NCBI RefSeq assembly: GCF_000373905.1
Contig: NZ_KB892705.1
Coordinates: forward strand, 3,329,184 to 3,393,183
DNA from: Mycobacterium sp. 155
GTDB taxonomy: Bacteria > Actinomycetota > Actinomycetes > Mycobacteriales > Mycobacteriaceae
Length of the DNA stretch: 64,000 bases
Direction: 5' to 3'
Under the pieces are notes generated by a model that was not told the origin of the DNA, searched no databases, and was given only the letters and a program-made list of their open reading frames with translations. Below are positions 42,356 to 51,956 of this stretch, one piece after another; the stretch's first letter is position 1; each line of letters opens with the position of its first letter. A program made the position numbers and the translations under genes.

Positions 42356-44206
42356 CTAAGGCTGATACGGGTACTGCGGCTGATACGGACTCTCCTGCTG
42401 GTACGGGTACTGCTGCTGGTAGGGGTTCTGCTCGTACGGGTACTGCTGCTGTTGCGTGGCGGGACCCGTGTTGGGCACCTGTATCGGGATCGGTACCGGG
42501 ACGAACGGCACCGTGATGTAGGTCGTGGTCATCGGGTTGGTCGTCGTAGTTGGCGTCGTCGTGGTGGTCGTCGTGGTCGTGGTCGGCGCCGGTGTCGTCG
42601 TAGTGGTCGTGGTGGTCGTCGTATGCGTGGGCGGCGGGGTCGACGTCACGGTCACCACGCGGGTCTCCGTTTCCGGCGGAGGGGGTGGCGGCGGCGCCTC
42701 CTTCACCGGCTCCGGAGGCGGCGGAGCAACCTGGGTTACCGGCTCGGGTGGCGGCGGCACCGCGGACGGGGGCGGAGGCTCGACAGGAGCCGCTTGCCGC
42801 TGAGTTACAGGTTGCGGTGCGGGTGTAGGTGTCTCCGAAGTTGTCACACTTCCTGTGGCACCGGTCAGCGCATAGGTCACCCCGCCGATGGCGACGAGCA
42901 CCAACGCCGCGGCGACCCCGAAAACCGCCACGGGAAGTTTCTGCCATGCCGACCGCGGCGCCTCGATCGGCCCGGTCGGCGGCACATACTGCACAGTGGG
43001 CCTAGCGGCTGTGCGAGTGGAGTCCATCAGGTCCGGCCCCGTGTAGGGCACCACGTCGTCGTCGGCGTCATCCTGCGACCAGGCCAGCGCCCGGAATGTC
43101 GACGAATCCGGTTGCTGGGCAGTCATTTCCGGCATCGGGGTGGCCGCCACACCGACGGTCGGCGCGACCCCGGTCTGGGCGTCGGCATCGGCTGCGTACG
43201 TCGCCGACAGCGCAACACCGATCGCGGCGTCCAGTGCGGGTTGCGGTGTCGTGACCACCTGCACCTGCGAATGCTCCGAAAGTCGTTGGGTGACGAGCGG
43301 GATGCTGGCGCCGCCACCGATGGTGACCACGGCGGCTACCGCGGGCCAGCCGATCCCGTTGCCTTCCATCACAGTTTCCAGCGCGGCCAGTGCTCCGGAG
43401 AGAGGCTGTTGGATCAACGCCTCGAGCTCAGCGCGGGTAATCCGGACCGTGGCCGAGTACCCGGGCAGTTCGACCATCAGATCGGTCGCAGTCTCCGCCG
43501 ATAACCGTTCCTTGGCCTGCCGGCACTCCTCGCGCAGCCGCGCCAGGGAGCCGACCGACGTGGTTCCTGCCGGGTCGATACCGCCGGCCTGCGCAGCATC
43601 GTCGAGTACGTATGTCATGAGTGCCTGGTCGATCTGATCACCCGAGAAGTCCAGATAGCGGGTGGTTTCGTCGATCGGCTCGAACGCCGCTGCCGCGTCC
43701 GCCAGCGTGATGCTGGTACCACCGCCACCGAAGTCGAGCAGTGCCACCACACCGCTGAGCGGCAGGCCCGGGTTTGCCCGCATCGCCGTCAACGACGCCA
43801 GGGCGTCGGACACCAAGCGGGCCGGCATTCCGTCGTGGCACAGGTTCGGGTTGGTGCGCATGGCGCTGCGCAACGCTCGCAGGGTAGGCGCACCCCAATG
43901 TGCGGGAACGGCGATGGCGAGTTGTGACGACGAGCCGCCGGCCGCGTCGACCATCGCGTCAAGCGCCTCGACCAGGAGGGCATCGGCGGTGTACGAGGCC
44001 CCATCGGGAGCCACCAGCGGCACCGGGTCACCGACCCGTTCGACGAATCCGCCCAGCGTCACCCCGTGCCCGTCTGCAGGCATGCCGACCTGCGGCGTGC
44101 GGTCTGCCGTCAAGGTCAATACCGATCGCCGTATGACAGGGTGATTGCCGACACGCGCCGCAACCAGGTTGGTGGTCCCGATCGACAACCCAAGCGGGTC
44201 GCTCAT
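42356..44206 (-). CDS. Membrane-anchored Hsp70-like protein with Pro/Thr-rich tail (Rv0312 type)
   Basis: This 616-residue protein has an Hsp70-like fold at residues 1-330: LGLSIGTTNLVAARVGNH (Ser for the catalytic Asp), VPAHWGAPTL, LLDFGGGGTSITLADA and VVTIGGGASIPLVTQRLSE. A transmembrane helix lies at ~422-447. A tail of ~165 residues is rich in Pro, Thr and Glu and ends in YPYQQ-type repeats (Tyr/Gln/Pro). There is no substrate-binding domain. Length and neighbours (L,D-transpeptidase and GH16) match Rv0312, a proline- and threonine-rich protein of unknown function. The ATG at 44206 gives the conserved MSDPLGLSIG start; the earlier opening at 44305 is rejected. Confidence 0.78.
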   Translation of the reverse strand: MSDPLGLSIGTTNLVAARVGNHPVIRRSVLTLTADRTPQVGMPADGHGVTLGGFVERVGDPVPLVAPDGASYTADALLVEALDAMVDAAGGSSSQLAIAVPAHWGAPTLRALRSAMRTNPNLCHDGMPARLVSDALASLTAMRANPGLPLSGVVALLDFGGGGTSITLADAAAAFEPIDETTRYLDFSGDQIDQALMTYVLDDAAQAGGIDPAGTTSVGSLARLREECRQAKERLSAETATDLMVELPGYSATVRITRAELEALIQQPLSGALAALETVMEGNGIGWPAVAAVVTIGGGASIPLVTQRLSEHSQVQVVTTPQPALDAAIGVALSATYAADADAQTGVAPTVGVAATPMPEMTAQQPDSSTFRALAWSQDDADDDVVPYTGPDLMDSTRTAARPTVQYVPPTGPIEAPRSAWQKLPVAVFGVAAALVLVAIGGVTYALTGATGSVTTSETPTPAPQPVTQRQAAPVEPPPPSAVPPPPEPVTQVAPPPPEPVKEAPPPPPPPETETRVVTVTSTPPPTHTTTTTTTTTTPAPTTTTTTTTTTPTTTTNPMTTTYITVPFVPVPIPIQVPNTGPATQQQQYPYEQNPYQQQYPYQQESPYQPQYPYQP

Positions 44207-44528
44207 AACGGAGATCACAGTAGTCGGTCCGGCAGACGCACAGTCCCCTGACACACTTTCGTAATCGAATCGAACATGTTCCGCCATCGCAGTTTTGGAC
44301 TCCACATGCGTTCACAGTGACCTCTATGCCGGCACACACATGCCACATAGGCTCTGCTGTTGTGGTGCCATCCCGAAATCACCGGCCTGCTACCACGACA
44401 CTTGTCGTCGCGTCAGCAATGGCTGGATGATCAGCGGTACCGGATGCGACCGCGCCTACGATGCCACAATGTCGGCCGAGGGCTTGAACTTCAAGCTCAA
44501 ACCCGGTACGGCCCTATACATTTGACGT
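44207..44528. other. Intergenic region upstream of the Rv0312-type gene
   Basis: These 322 bp hold the promoter of the leftward Hsp70-like gene and the 3' flank of the L,D-transpeptidase gene. A plus-strand ORF of 76 codons (44295-44525) is Cys-rich with no ribosome binding site and is treated as spurious. The region is AT-richer than the genes. No AGGGGAT boxes are seen. Confidence 0.5.
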
Positions 44529-45182
44529 CTACTTAGCCACCGCGATCAACGCGCCGGGCCGTAACCACTGCATGATCTGCACGAGTTTTCCGTCGTCGAT
44601 CGCCACGCACCCTGCGGTCGGTCCGCCGTCGGTGGTGTGTACGAAGAACGCACCACCATTGCCCGGGACCCTCTCCTTGTTGACTCCCATCACCACGGCG
44701 TGCTTGTACGCGGAGATGTTCAGGTTCTCGGTGCCGCTGGCCGGGTCGGTGTTGAACGGGCACTGGGCTTTCTGACACACCTGCATGGTGTTGTAGGTCG
44801 GGCTGTTGACGTCGCCGTCCCACCAGTGATTGTTGTCGGTGATCTGGACATATTGAAGACCGCCGCCGGGATTCGGCGCGGTGCCGAACGCGAAGTCGAG
44901 GGTGAATATGCCCATCGGGGTAGCCATGTTGCCGTCGTGGGTTTCCGCGGCCATACCGTTGGCACCGATGCTGGCGGGGATTCCTGCGGCCACGGCCTGC
45001 CAGCCGTTGGGTCCGCGTTGGTACACGTCCATCATCGCCTTCGAACCGCCAACGCCGACAACGGAAATCACCTGGGTGGCATCACCCACCGAGTTGGCGA
45101 ACCACGGGTCGATGGCATTGGCCACCGGCGCACCCGCCAGAGCCAACACTGCGGCGCATAGTAAGGCTCCCAGTCGTCGCAC
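44529..45182 (-). CDS. Exported YkuD-type L,D-transpeptidase-like protein (Rv0309 type)
   Basis: The 217-residue protein has a Sec signal peptide (LGALLCAAVLALAGAPVANA) and a YkuD-like domain. The catalytic region is GGAFFVHTTDGGPTAGCVAI near residue 180, with the H...(S/T)xGC pattern and an active-site Cys near residue 193. It lacks the Ig-like domain of the main mycobacterial Ldt enzymes, so it may act on a different peptidoglycan link or be a divergent member. Length and context match Rv0309. Start is GTG at 45182. It is divergent from the lipid kinase gene, with an 82-bp shared promoter region. Confidence 0.85.
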   Translation of the reverse strand: MRRLGALLCAAVLALAGAPVANAIDPWFANSVGDATQVISVVGVGGSKAMMDVYQRGPNGWQAVAAGIPASIGANGMAAETHDGNMATPMGIFTLDFAFGTAPNPGGGLQYVQITDNNHWWDGDVNSPTYNTMQVCQKAQCPFNTDPASGTENLNISAYKHAVVMGVNKERVPGNGGAFFVHTTDGGPTAGCVAIDDGKLVQIMQWLRPGALIAVAK

Positions 45183-45264
45183 CCAACTATCGTTACTGCA
45201 AACCGCATCGTCGGGGTAAAGGTTTGGACACGATCAGGTCGCGGACACTCGGTACCGTGGTCTG

Positions 45265-46728
45265 ATGGACGCGCGGAAGATCGCCAAAGACCTGGGCACG
45301 TTGGATCGCGAGGTCTTCGAAGCCGTTGCCGAATCCCCCAGCCCGCTGCTGGACACCGCCATGCCGCGGCTGACCAACGCCGCCGACCACTCGAAGCTGT
45401 GGCTGGCCATCGCCGCGGCACTCGGGGCATTGGGCGGCCCCGCGGTGCGGCGCGGCAGCGCCCGCGGGGTGGCCAGCCTGGCTGTCACCAGCCTGGTGAC
45501 CAACCAGGTCGCCAAACGGCTGTGGCACCGACCCCGGCCCGACACCACCCTGATCCCCCTGGCGCGCCGGTCCCGACGCCTTCCGACCTCGCATTCGTTG
45601 CCGTCGGGTCACTCCGCCAGCGCCGCGGCGTTCGCGGTGGGGGTCGGCCTGGAGAGTCCGCCCGTCGGCCTGGGACTGGCCGTGCTCGCGGGCCTGGTCG
45701 GACTGTCCCGGGTGGCCACCGGAGCGCACTATCCGGGGGACGTGTTCGCCGGGTTCGGTATCGGCGCGGCCATCGCCATCATCGGCGCCAGAGTGGTGCC
45801 CACAATTCCCACTGCCAGCCTGCCCACCTCCGACCCGCTGCGGTATGACACCGACCCTCGGCCGGACGGCGAAGGAGTGGTCCTGGTGATCAACCCGGAC
45901 TCCGGTGAGGGCACCGGCGGCCGCGTCATCGATGAGATCCGAAAGACGTTGCCGCGCACCGATATCGTCGAGCTGGGCGCCGACGACGACGTCGTGGAGG
46001 TGATGCGAGCTGCCGCTGCCCGCGCCGCGGTGCTCGCCGTCGGCGGCGGCGACGGCACGGTCGCCTGCGCGGCCGGGGTGGCGTTCGACGCGGGACTGCC
46101 GCTGGCCGTGTTCCCCGGCGGGACGTTCAACCACTTCGCCAAGGACATCGGGTGTGACTCCGTGGCACAGACCGTCGACGCCATCCGGGATGGCAGCGCG
46201 GCCTACGTGGATCTGGTGTGCCTCAACGAGAAGACCACCGTGGTGAACACCGCGAGCATCGGTGCCTACCCAGGCTATGTCCGGGCGCGGGAGAAGCTCG
46301 AGGGCAAGATCGGCAAGAGATTGGCGGGGGCCTACGCGGCGTATCTGACCCTGCGCCGCGACCAGTCGGTCCGCATCACCTATGACGACAAGACTTTGCA
46401 GACTTCGCTGTTCTTCCTGGGCAATTCGACATACTTGCCGTCAGGGTTCGCGCCGTCGGTGCGTCCGCGTATGGACGACGGGCTGCTCGACGTGCGGATA
46501 TTGGAGAGCGGCCGGCGGTTCAGCGGGCTGCGGATCGCGGTTGCCATCGCGCTGGGACGACTTGTTCGCAGCCCGCTCTATCACGAACTGCAGGTCCCTG
46601 AGTTCCGGTTTTCCACGGTGGACGGTCCGACCGAGGTGGCCCACGACGGCGAGGTCGGGGAAACCTGCACCGAAGCCCACTTCAGCGTGCGATATCGGGC
46701 GCTACCCGTGTTCCGTCCACTTCCGTGA
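45265..46728 (+). CDS. Fusion of PAP2 phosphatase and diacylglycerol-kinase-type lipid kinase
   Basis: This 487-residue fusion has an N-terminal PAP2 domain (~1-190) with the three phosphatase motifs KRLWHRPRP, SLPSGHSASAA and SRVATGAHYPGDVFAG. The C-terminal half has the DAGK catalytic fold (VLVINPDSGEGTGG, then VGGGDGTVACAAG and LAVFPGGTFNHFAKDIG). One half removes and the other adds phosphate on lipids, so the protein could interconvert phosphatidic acid-like and diacylglycerol-like lipids at the membrane. Its 3' end overlaps the 3' end of the convergent PAP2 gene by 47 bp. Confidence 0.9.
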   Translation: MDARKIAKDLGTLDREVFEAVAESPSPLLDTAMPRLTNAADHSKLWLAIAAALGALGGPAVRRGSARGVASLAVTSLVTNQVAKRLWHRPRPDTTLIPLARRSRRLPTSHSLPSGHSASAAAFAVGVGLESPPVGLGLAVLAGLVGLSRVATGAHYPGDVFAGFGIGAAIAIIGARVVPTIPTASLPTSDPLRYDTDPRPDGEGVVLVINPDSGEGTGGRVIDEIRKTLPRTDIVELGADDDVVEVMRAAAARAAVLAVGGGDGTVACAAGVAFDAGLPLAVFPGGTFNHFAKDIGCDSVAQTVDAIRDGSAAYVDLVCLNEKTTVVNTASIGAYPGYVRAREKLEGKIGKRLAGAYAAYLTLRRDQSVRITYDDKTLQTSLFFLGNSTYLPSGFAPSVRPRMDDGLLDVRILESGRRFSGLRIAVAIALGRLVRSPLYHELQVPEFRFSTVDGPTEVAHDGEVGETCTEAHFSVRYRALPVFRPLP

Positions 46729-47353
46729 CCGTCGGGTAGGGCCGCACCACCAACCAGCAGATGACGAAGTAGGCGTATCCGAGCGCCCAGCCTGCCACCA
46801 CGTCGGATGGGTGATGAACGTTGAGCACCACCCGACCCACGCCGATCGCGACGACGACGACCGCCCCTACAACGGCCAACCACGTGCGCAGCGGTGCCCG
46901 CAGCAGCGGCCAGGCCACCGTCAGCAGCGCCAGCACGCTGACCATCGCCCCCAACGCGTGCCCGGACGGGAACGACGTCGACGGCGCGTGCGTCAGCGCG
47001 GTGACCGGACGGGGCCGGTCGGCGAGATTCTTGGCCAACACGGTGACGAGAGCGCTCAGTTCGATCGCGAGCAGTAGGAACAGCGCGACCCGGAGCTGCT
47101 GACGCACGAGCGCCACGACGATAGCCACCAGGGCCACGATCCGGAAGGCCACCGGGCTCAGCACCATGCAGAACAAGTCCCACCCCGCCACCCAATCCGG
47201 ATGTGCCGCGTCATAGCGGTATGTCCGGGTGAGCCCGGCGCTGTCGAACTCCGCCAGCCAGGTCCAGTCGAGTCCATAGCCGATCCACATCAATGCGTAC
47301 ACCGCGACGGCAAGGACCGCCGACGCGACGAGCCATCCGGTTCGCGTGCTCAC
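46682..47353 (-). CDS. PAP2-family membrane phosphatase (Rv0308-like)
   Basis: This 223-residue protein has about six membrane helices and the full PAP2 motif set: KNLADRPRP, SFPSGHALGAM and RVVLNVHHPSDVVAGWALGY. It would dephosphorylate a lipid phosphate such as undecaprenyl-pyrophosphate or phosphatidic acid on the outer face. The GTG at 47353 (VSTRTGWLVAS) with TGGAGCG just upstream is chosen; the ORF extension to 47434 is Arg/His-rich and unlikely. It converges with and overlaps the PAP2-lipid kinase gene by 47 bp at the stop codons. Confidence 0.88.
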   Translation of the reverse strand: MSTRTGWLVASAVLAVAVYALMWIGYGLDWTWLAEFDSAGLTRTYRYDAAHPDWVAGWDLFCMVLSPVAFRIVALVAIVVALVRQQLRVALFLLLAIELSALVTVLAKNLADRPRPVTALTHAPSTSFPSGHALGAMVSVLALLTVAWPLLRAPLRTWLAVVGAVVVVAIGVGRVVLNVHHPSDVVAGWALGYAYFVICWLVVRPYPTVTEVDGTRVAPDIAR

Positions 47354-47458
47354 CGCTCCATTCAAGCGCGCCGCCCGATCACGGGCGCACCCGCGATGTA
47401 CAGCACTCCGCTCGTGTCGGCCATGCCGAACCATCCGACCGCCTACCCGGTGCTCGCA

Positions 47459-48223
47459 TCACCGCACCTCCGCGACCACGAATACGCGCCGGAACGGGAA
47501 GAACGTGATGCCGTCGGCTCGCCGCGGATACGCCTCGGCCAGCAGCGGGATGATCTGTTCCCGGTACTGCTGCCACTCCTCCTCGGTGAGCCGGTCCTTG
47601 ACCTGGGTCAGTGCGGTCCCCGTGATCCAATCCAATACCGGTGTGTCACTGGTCAATTGATGCGTATAGGTGGTTTCCCAGGCATCGACCACACAGCCCG
47701 CATCCGTCAGTAGACCCGCGTACCGCTCGGGCGCGTCCACCACGTCGATCTCCCGAAACGGCATGTCCCGCAAGGCATCGGCAAATTGTGGGCGGCGCGC
47801 CACCTCGCGCACCGCCTGATGTGACGGCGAGTCGAAGTTGCCGGGTACCTGAAACGCGATCCACGAGCCGGTCGCCAACTGCGCGGCCCACCGCAGCAGC
47901 AGCTCACGGTGTGTCGACACCCACTGCAGCGCGGCATTGGAGACCACCACATCGGTGTCGGGCTGAGGTGACCACTGCTCGATGCTTCCCACCCGCGCGT
48001 CGAGGCCCCGCTCCCGCGCCGCGGCCACCATCTGCGGGGAACTATCCCAGGCCTCCACCACCGCATTCGGCCAGCGCTGCGCGAGCGTGACGGTCAGGTT
48101 GCCCGGCCCGCAGCCCAGGTCGACGACACGGCGCGGAGCGTCCGCGGCCACGCGTCCGACGAGGTCGAAGAACGGTCGGCCGCGGTGATCGGCGAAGGCC
48201 AGGTAGGTGTCGGGGTTCCACAC
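47459..48223 (-). CDS. tam: Trans-aconitate 2-methyltransferase
   Basis: The 254-residue SAM-dependent enzyme has the family start [20 protein letters not shown], a SAM motif [13 protein letters not shown] near residue 34 and motif [13 protein letters not shown]. It methylates trans-aconitate, a spontaneous by-product that inhibits aconitase. It starts with GTG 31 bp after eccE3 in the same direction and matches Rv0294, which follows ESX-3 in M. tuberculosis. A short CCCCGC/GCGGGG hairpin (48239-48252) sits in the gap, so it may be partly separated from the ESX-3 transcript. Confidence 0.9.
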   Translation of the reverse strand: MWNPDTYLAFADHRGRPFFDLVGRVAADAPRRVVDLGCGPGNLTVTLAQRWPNAVVEAWDSSPQMVAAARERGLDARVGSIEQWSPQPDTDVVVSNAALQWVSTHRELLLRWAAQLATGSWIAFQVPGNFDSPSHQAVREVARRPQFADALRDMPFREIDVVDAPERYAGLLTDAGCVVDAWETTYTHQLTSDTPVLDWITGTALTQVKDRLTEEEWQQYREQIIPLLAEAYPRRADGITFFPFRRVFVVAEVR

Positions 48224-48254
48224 TGTTACAAGGATCCTCCCCGCGTGCGGGGCA

Positions 48255-49190
48255 CTATATGGTGCCCTGCAGTCCGGCTTCCTGGGGGACGTCGTGTTCG
48301 AGTAACGGCCCCTCGAACAGCACGTCGAGCGCGTCCACCGGGGTGCCGTCCAACCCCACCACGGACAGCGGGCTCAGCGCCTGCAGCGCGAGGCCGTGCT
48401 GTCCCTGCTCGGGGGTGAGGCCGGGTACGGGGGCCTTGGCGCCGGGACGCTCATCGGTGTGGACCGCGCATCCGACGACGAGTTGCGGCTGCGACGGCTC
48501 CCCGATGAACTCCAGCACGGTCCAGAGCTCCCGCGCCGACAGACCACGCACCGCGGCCAGGGTGTCGGCCAGGGTGTCGGTGACCGCAACGCGGTAGGCC
48601 GCGGTGAATCCGGAGTCATCCTTCACACCGCGCCAGGTCTCCTTGGCCGAGTCGGGCAGCGGGGCATCCACACCGTCGACGATCGTGACGGTCCAGCCCT
48701 CCTCGCGCAGATGATCGGCGAGCCGACGAGCCATGACTTCAGCGGTGTCGCGCAAAGGAATCCGCGGTGACCGGGCCTGCAGTGCGGCGAGATTGTCGGT
48801 AGCGGCCACCGTCAGGCTGATCCAGCTGCGCCGGGTGCCGTCGACGTCGCGGTGGGTGAGCCGCACCTTGTCACACCGGATGCCGTAGCGGTTCAGGTAG
48901 CTGACCACGATCGGCAGTTGCGCTTCGGTGGCCGGGTCGACCCGCAGCACGACCGTCTCGATGTTCGGATCAACAGCCTTGTCTCCCTTGCCCTTCGAGA
49001 AGTTACGCCCCCACATCCCGAACAGACGGCCGATCCTGGTGGTCAGGAACATCCCGCCCCACCAGGCAATCAGCACGAGCACTGCGGCGACGGAGACGCC
49101 GAGCACCCAGCGTTCCACCGGGCTCTGCCAGGGCCTGGCCAACACCGCCGCCACGACGAACAGGGACGCCAACGCGAGGCGGGCGGTCAT
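48255..49190 (-). CDS. eccE3: ESX-3 secretion component EccE3
   Basis: This 311-residue protein has two membrane helices at the N-terminus (about 3-18 and 28-50) and a soluble domain outside the core ([17 protein letters not shown], then [20 protein letters not shown]). EccE subunits lie at the periphery of the type VII membrane complex and stabilise it. M. tuberculosis EccE3 is slightly longer (331). It overlaps mycP3 by 4 bp (ATGA). It is the last ESX-3 gene. Confidence 0.9.
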   Translation of the reverse strand: MTARLALASLFVVAAVLARPWQSPVERWVLGVSVAAVLVLIAWWGGMFLTTRIGRLFGMWGRNFSKGKGDKAVDPNIETVVLRVDPATEAQLPIVVSYLNRYGIRCDKVRLTHRDVDGTRRSWISLTVAATDNLAALQARSPRIPLRDTAEVMARRLADHLREEGWTVTIVDGVDAPLPDSAKETWRGVKDDSGFTAAYRVAVTDTLADTLAAVRGLSARELWTVLEFIGEPSQPQLVVGCAVHTDERPGAKAPVPGLTPEQGQHGLALQALSPLSVVGLDGTPVDALDVLFEGPLLEHDVPQEAGLQGTI

Positions 49191-50560
49191 GTGGTGTTGT
49201 CCTTTCGTCGGTGCGCGATCAGCGCTGCAAGAGCCACGAGCGCAAGTGCTGCGGTACCGGCGAACGCGATGATGCGCGGAGTATTGTCCCGTGGAGCTGG
49301 TTCTGCCGGCGCGGCAATGGGTTTGGCGGCCGGTGTCGTCGGCCCGTCGGCTGGGACGTCGGCGACGTCCCAGGTGAGCGCAGCGACCGGGTCGACACCT
49401 CCGGCACCGGTCAGATTGGACGGTGACCGGGCGGCGCCCTGGGCGGTCGCGGTCAGCCGGTGCACGACCTGCCGAGCGGTCAGCCCGGGGTACCTACCGC
49501 GCACCAGCGCTGCAACGCCGGACACGTAGGCAGTGGCATAGCTGGTGCCGCTCAACGGAGTCAGCTTGTCCTGTTCGGTGTGCGCGGCATTGGCCAGTCC
49601 ACCGCCCGGAGCGTTGCTCACCGAAACGACGTTCTCACCCGGTGCCGCGATCCCCACCCACGGCCCGGCCATGGTGAAGCCGGACGGCTGCCCGCCGGCG
49701 GTGAGCGAACCGACCGACAGCACATACGGCTGCCACCACGACGGTATCGACACCGATGTCACGGCACCCCAGTTCCGGGGATCGCCGGTGCCCGCGATCG
49801 ACAGCGGATTGGATTCACAGGCCGAACCGGTGCTCACGCCGCCGCGGTTGTTGCCCGCGGCGGCGACGATCACGGCATCCTTCTCGACAGCGGCATACCG
49901 CAGTGCTGCACCGAGATTGGTCTGGTCGATGGGTTTGTCGGCGGGCAGGCACGTCACCACCGATATGTTGATGACGCGGGCACCCAGATCGGCGGCCCGG
50001 ACCACGGCACGCGCGAGGCTGGCGACGTCAGAAGACGCGCGGTCTACGGCATCGGTGCCCGGAGTGCGCGGTGCGAATCGCGGTGAGTTCTGCCGGATGG
50101 AGATCAACCGCGCCTCAGGTGCCACCCCGGAAAAGCCATCGGCCCCCGGCTGTCCGGCGATCAGGCCGGCGATAGCGGTGCCATGTCCATCGCAGTCGGT
50201 GAGACCGTCTGTCGACTCGATGTAGTCGCCGCCGGGTTCGACGTTGGGCAGGCGCGGTCCCGGCTGCACGCCGGTGTCGATCACCGCCACCGTTTGTCCT
50301 TCGCCGCGGCTGTACTGCCAAGCCCCGGAGAGGTTGAGCGCCAGCTGGTTCGGGCTGACCGCAGCGGGATTGCTGCCGGGCAAAACCGTGGTCGTGGTGC
50401 AGGCGGTGCGCTGCATCATCGGTTGCAGCGCACCGGCGCTACCCGGTGGCGGGCTCACCTGCGAGTCGACCACCGGCGGGCTGACGGCGCCCGCGGAAGG
50501 GCAGCCGATCAGCGCCACCAGTGCCGCCGTCGCCGTGAGGCCAAGGTTTTTGCGGATCAC
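49187..50560 (-). CDS. mycP3: Mycosin-3, membrane-anchored subtilisin-like protease of ESX-3
   Basis: This 457-residue protein has a signal peptide (LTATAALVALIGCPSAGA) and a subtilisin-type protease domain with the triad Asp95 (VAVIDTG), His126 (DGHGTAIAG) and Ser340 (LSGTSYATA). Disulfide-forming cysteines are present, and a C-terminal transmembrane helix (~430-450) leads to a short basic tail. Mycosins cap the periplasmic face of the ESX membrane complex and are needed for its stability. Start is GTG at 50560, 4 bp after the eccD3 stop. All three catalytic residues are intact. Confidence 0.93.
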   Translation of the reverse strand: MIRKNLGLTATAALVALIGCPSAGAVSPPVVDSQVSPPPGSAGALQPMMQRTACTTTTVLPGSNPAAVSPNQLALNLSGAWQYSRGEGQTVAVIDTGVQPGPRLPNVEPGGDYIESTDGLTDCDGHGTAIAGLIAGQPGADGFSGVAPEARLISIRQNSPRFAPRTPGTDAVDRASSDVASLARAVVRAADLGARVINISVVTCLPADKPIDQTNLGAALRYAAVEKDAVIVAAAGNNRGGVSTGSACESNPLSIAGTGDPRNWGAVTSVSIPSWWQPYVLSVGSLTAGGQPSGFTMAGPWVGIAAPGENVVSVSNAPGGGLANAAHTEQDKLTPLSGTSYATAYVSGVAALVRGRYPGLTARQVVHRLTATAQGAARSPSNLTGAGGVDPVAALTWDVADVPADGPTTPAAKPIAAPAEPAPRDNTPRIIAFAGTAALALVALAALIAHRRKDNTT

Positions 50561-50564
50561 CGTG

Positions 50565-51956
50565 TCACCTGTCGAGAACGAGGCTGAACAGCCCGACCAG
50601 ATATGCCATCACCGGGATCAGCGACGCGTCGAGACCGGTGGCAAGGAACCCGACCAGCCGGCGCATCGGCAGTGAGTAGGTGTCCGGCGAGACGACGCGC
50701 GGGCTGACCGCGGCCACCACCCAGGCCAGCACGAGCACAGCAAGGACGGCCAACGCCCACCACGCCGCCTGATGACGACCCTCGACGGCGAACGCCACCA
50801 GCAGCGCCACGGTCAGCAGGTAGGAGTGCCCCAGCAGCCACGCCTTGCACGGCGCCGAGTCCCAGATGCGGGCCCGCAGTGCGGCCCCAAGAGCGGCCGC
50901 AACCACGACGTACCACGCCCACGGAGACGCGGACGACGCCGCCACCAGCGCCAGCGATCCGGTCACGCCGAGCAGCACCCCTGCAGCGATCACGCCAGTC
51001 TGGTGCGACTGGCTCACCCGTACCCGCCGCGGCAGATCAGCCAGTACCGAATCCGGCAGCGAGGAGGGGGCCGGGTCGCCGGGCGCAGGAATCACGGGCA
51101 GCGGGAACCGGGCCCACATCGCCGATAATTGCGGCGCCTGCACGGTGACCAAAAGACCGGCGAGTACGAAGGCGCAGCCGAGAACGACGGTCGAAAGATC
51201 CCACAGCGACGCGGCGCCCGCAGCCAGCAGCACAGCCACCCCGGCGACCGCGACGGCCGTGAATACTGCAATGCCGCGGTCATCGCGAGATCCGGCCATA
51301 CTGATCAACGCCCACGCGGTGACGCCGGCGGCGGCAAGCACCACGCTGGGCGCACCGAACCCACCTGGCACGGCCAGCACAAGCGTCGCGGCGACAGGGA
51401 TCAGCGCGGTAGCCGACAGCGCTGTCGACAGCACGGGTGCGTGGCCGCGGGTGGCTAGGGCGGCCAGCACGGTGGCCACGGCGATGCCCGCAACGACAGC
51501 CAGACCGAGCCATTGCCCGGTGCCGACCCGCTGGGCCACAGCCAAACCCGTTCCCACGACAATCAGCCCGATCACAGCCAACAGCGCCCCACGAGCGATA
51601 TGCACAGGGCCCCACGGTCGTTGGCGCGCGTCCGAGAAGATGACCGCAGCGTCGGCGATATCCTCGACGATGCGCGGAGCAGGCGGTCCTACCGGAACAG
51701 ACTGCAGTGCAAGGAGATCACCATCGACGACGCCGACGGTGTCCAAGGTGGCATCGAGACTGAACGGTGCGCCGCCGACCGGGGCCAGGCTCAAGCGCAC
51801 CGGGTTCGGCGCCGCTGGATCCTCACCCGCGGGAAGAACGATCCGTTGGACCGCGGGCAGGATCTCACGCAGCGGTAGCTCGGACGGTAGCGCCATCTCG
51901 GTCAGCCGACTACCGTCGTCTCCAGAGGCCAGCACGGCCACCCGGACAATCGGCAT
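50565..51956 (-). CDS. eccD3: ESX-3 channel component EccD3
   Basis: This protein has 463 residues. An N-terminal ubiquitin-like cytoplasmic domain (~1-95, PIVRVAVLASGDDGSRL) is followed by 11 predicted membrane helices. EccD is the main transmembrane constituent of the type VII complex. The ATG at 51956 shares bases with the espG3 stop (TGATG), the usual coupling; an in-frame ATG six codons earlier (51974) is also possible and has an AGAGAG element before it. The length fits M. tuberculosis EccD3 (472). Confidence 0.92.
   Translation of the reverse strand: MPIVRVAVLASGDDGSRLTEMALPSELPLREILPAVQRIVLPAGEDPAAPNPVRLSLAPVGGAPFSLDATLDTVGVVDGDLLALQSVPVGPPAPRIVEDIADAAVIFSDARQRPWGPVHIARGALLAVIGLIVVGTGLAVAQRVGTGQWLGLAVVAGIAVATVLAALATRGHAPVLSTALSATALIPVAATLVLAVPGGFGAPSVVLAAAGVTAWALISMAGSRDDRGIAVFTAVAVAGVAVLLAAGAASLWDLSTVVLGCAFVLAGLLVTVQAPQLSAMWARFPLPVIPAPGDPAPSSLPDSVLADLPRRVRVSQSHQTGVIAAGVLLGVTGSLALVAASSASPWAWYVVVAAALGAALRARIWDSAPCKAWLLGHSYLLTVALLVAFAVEGRHQAAWWALAVLAVLVLAWVVAAVSPRVVSPDTYSLPMRRLVGFLATGLDASLIPVMAYLVGLFSLVLDR

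Noticed and set aside
42525..42803. Val/Gly-rich plus-strand ORF within the Hsp70-like gene
   Set aside because: It is the reverse-frame reading of the Thr/Pro-rich tail codons.
44295..44525. 76-codon plus-strand Cys-rich ORF between the Hsp70-like and L,D-transpeptidase genes
   Set aside because: No ribosome binding site, odd composition, and it covers the expected promoter of the leftward gene.
48239..48252. CCCCGC/GCGGGG hairpin as the terminator of ESX-3
   Set aside because: The stem is short with a 2-nt loop and no T-tract; too weak to call.
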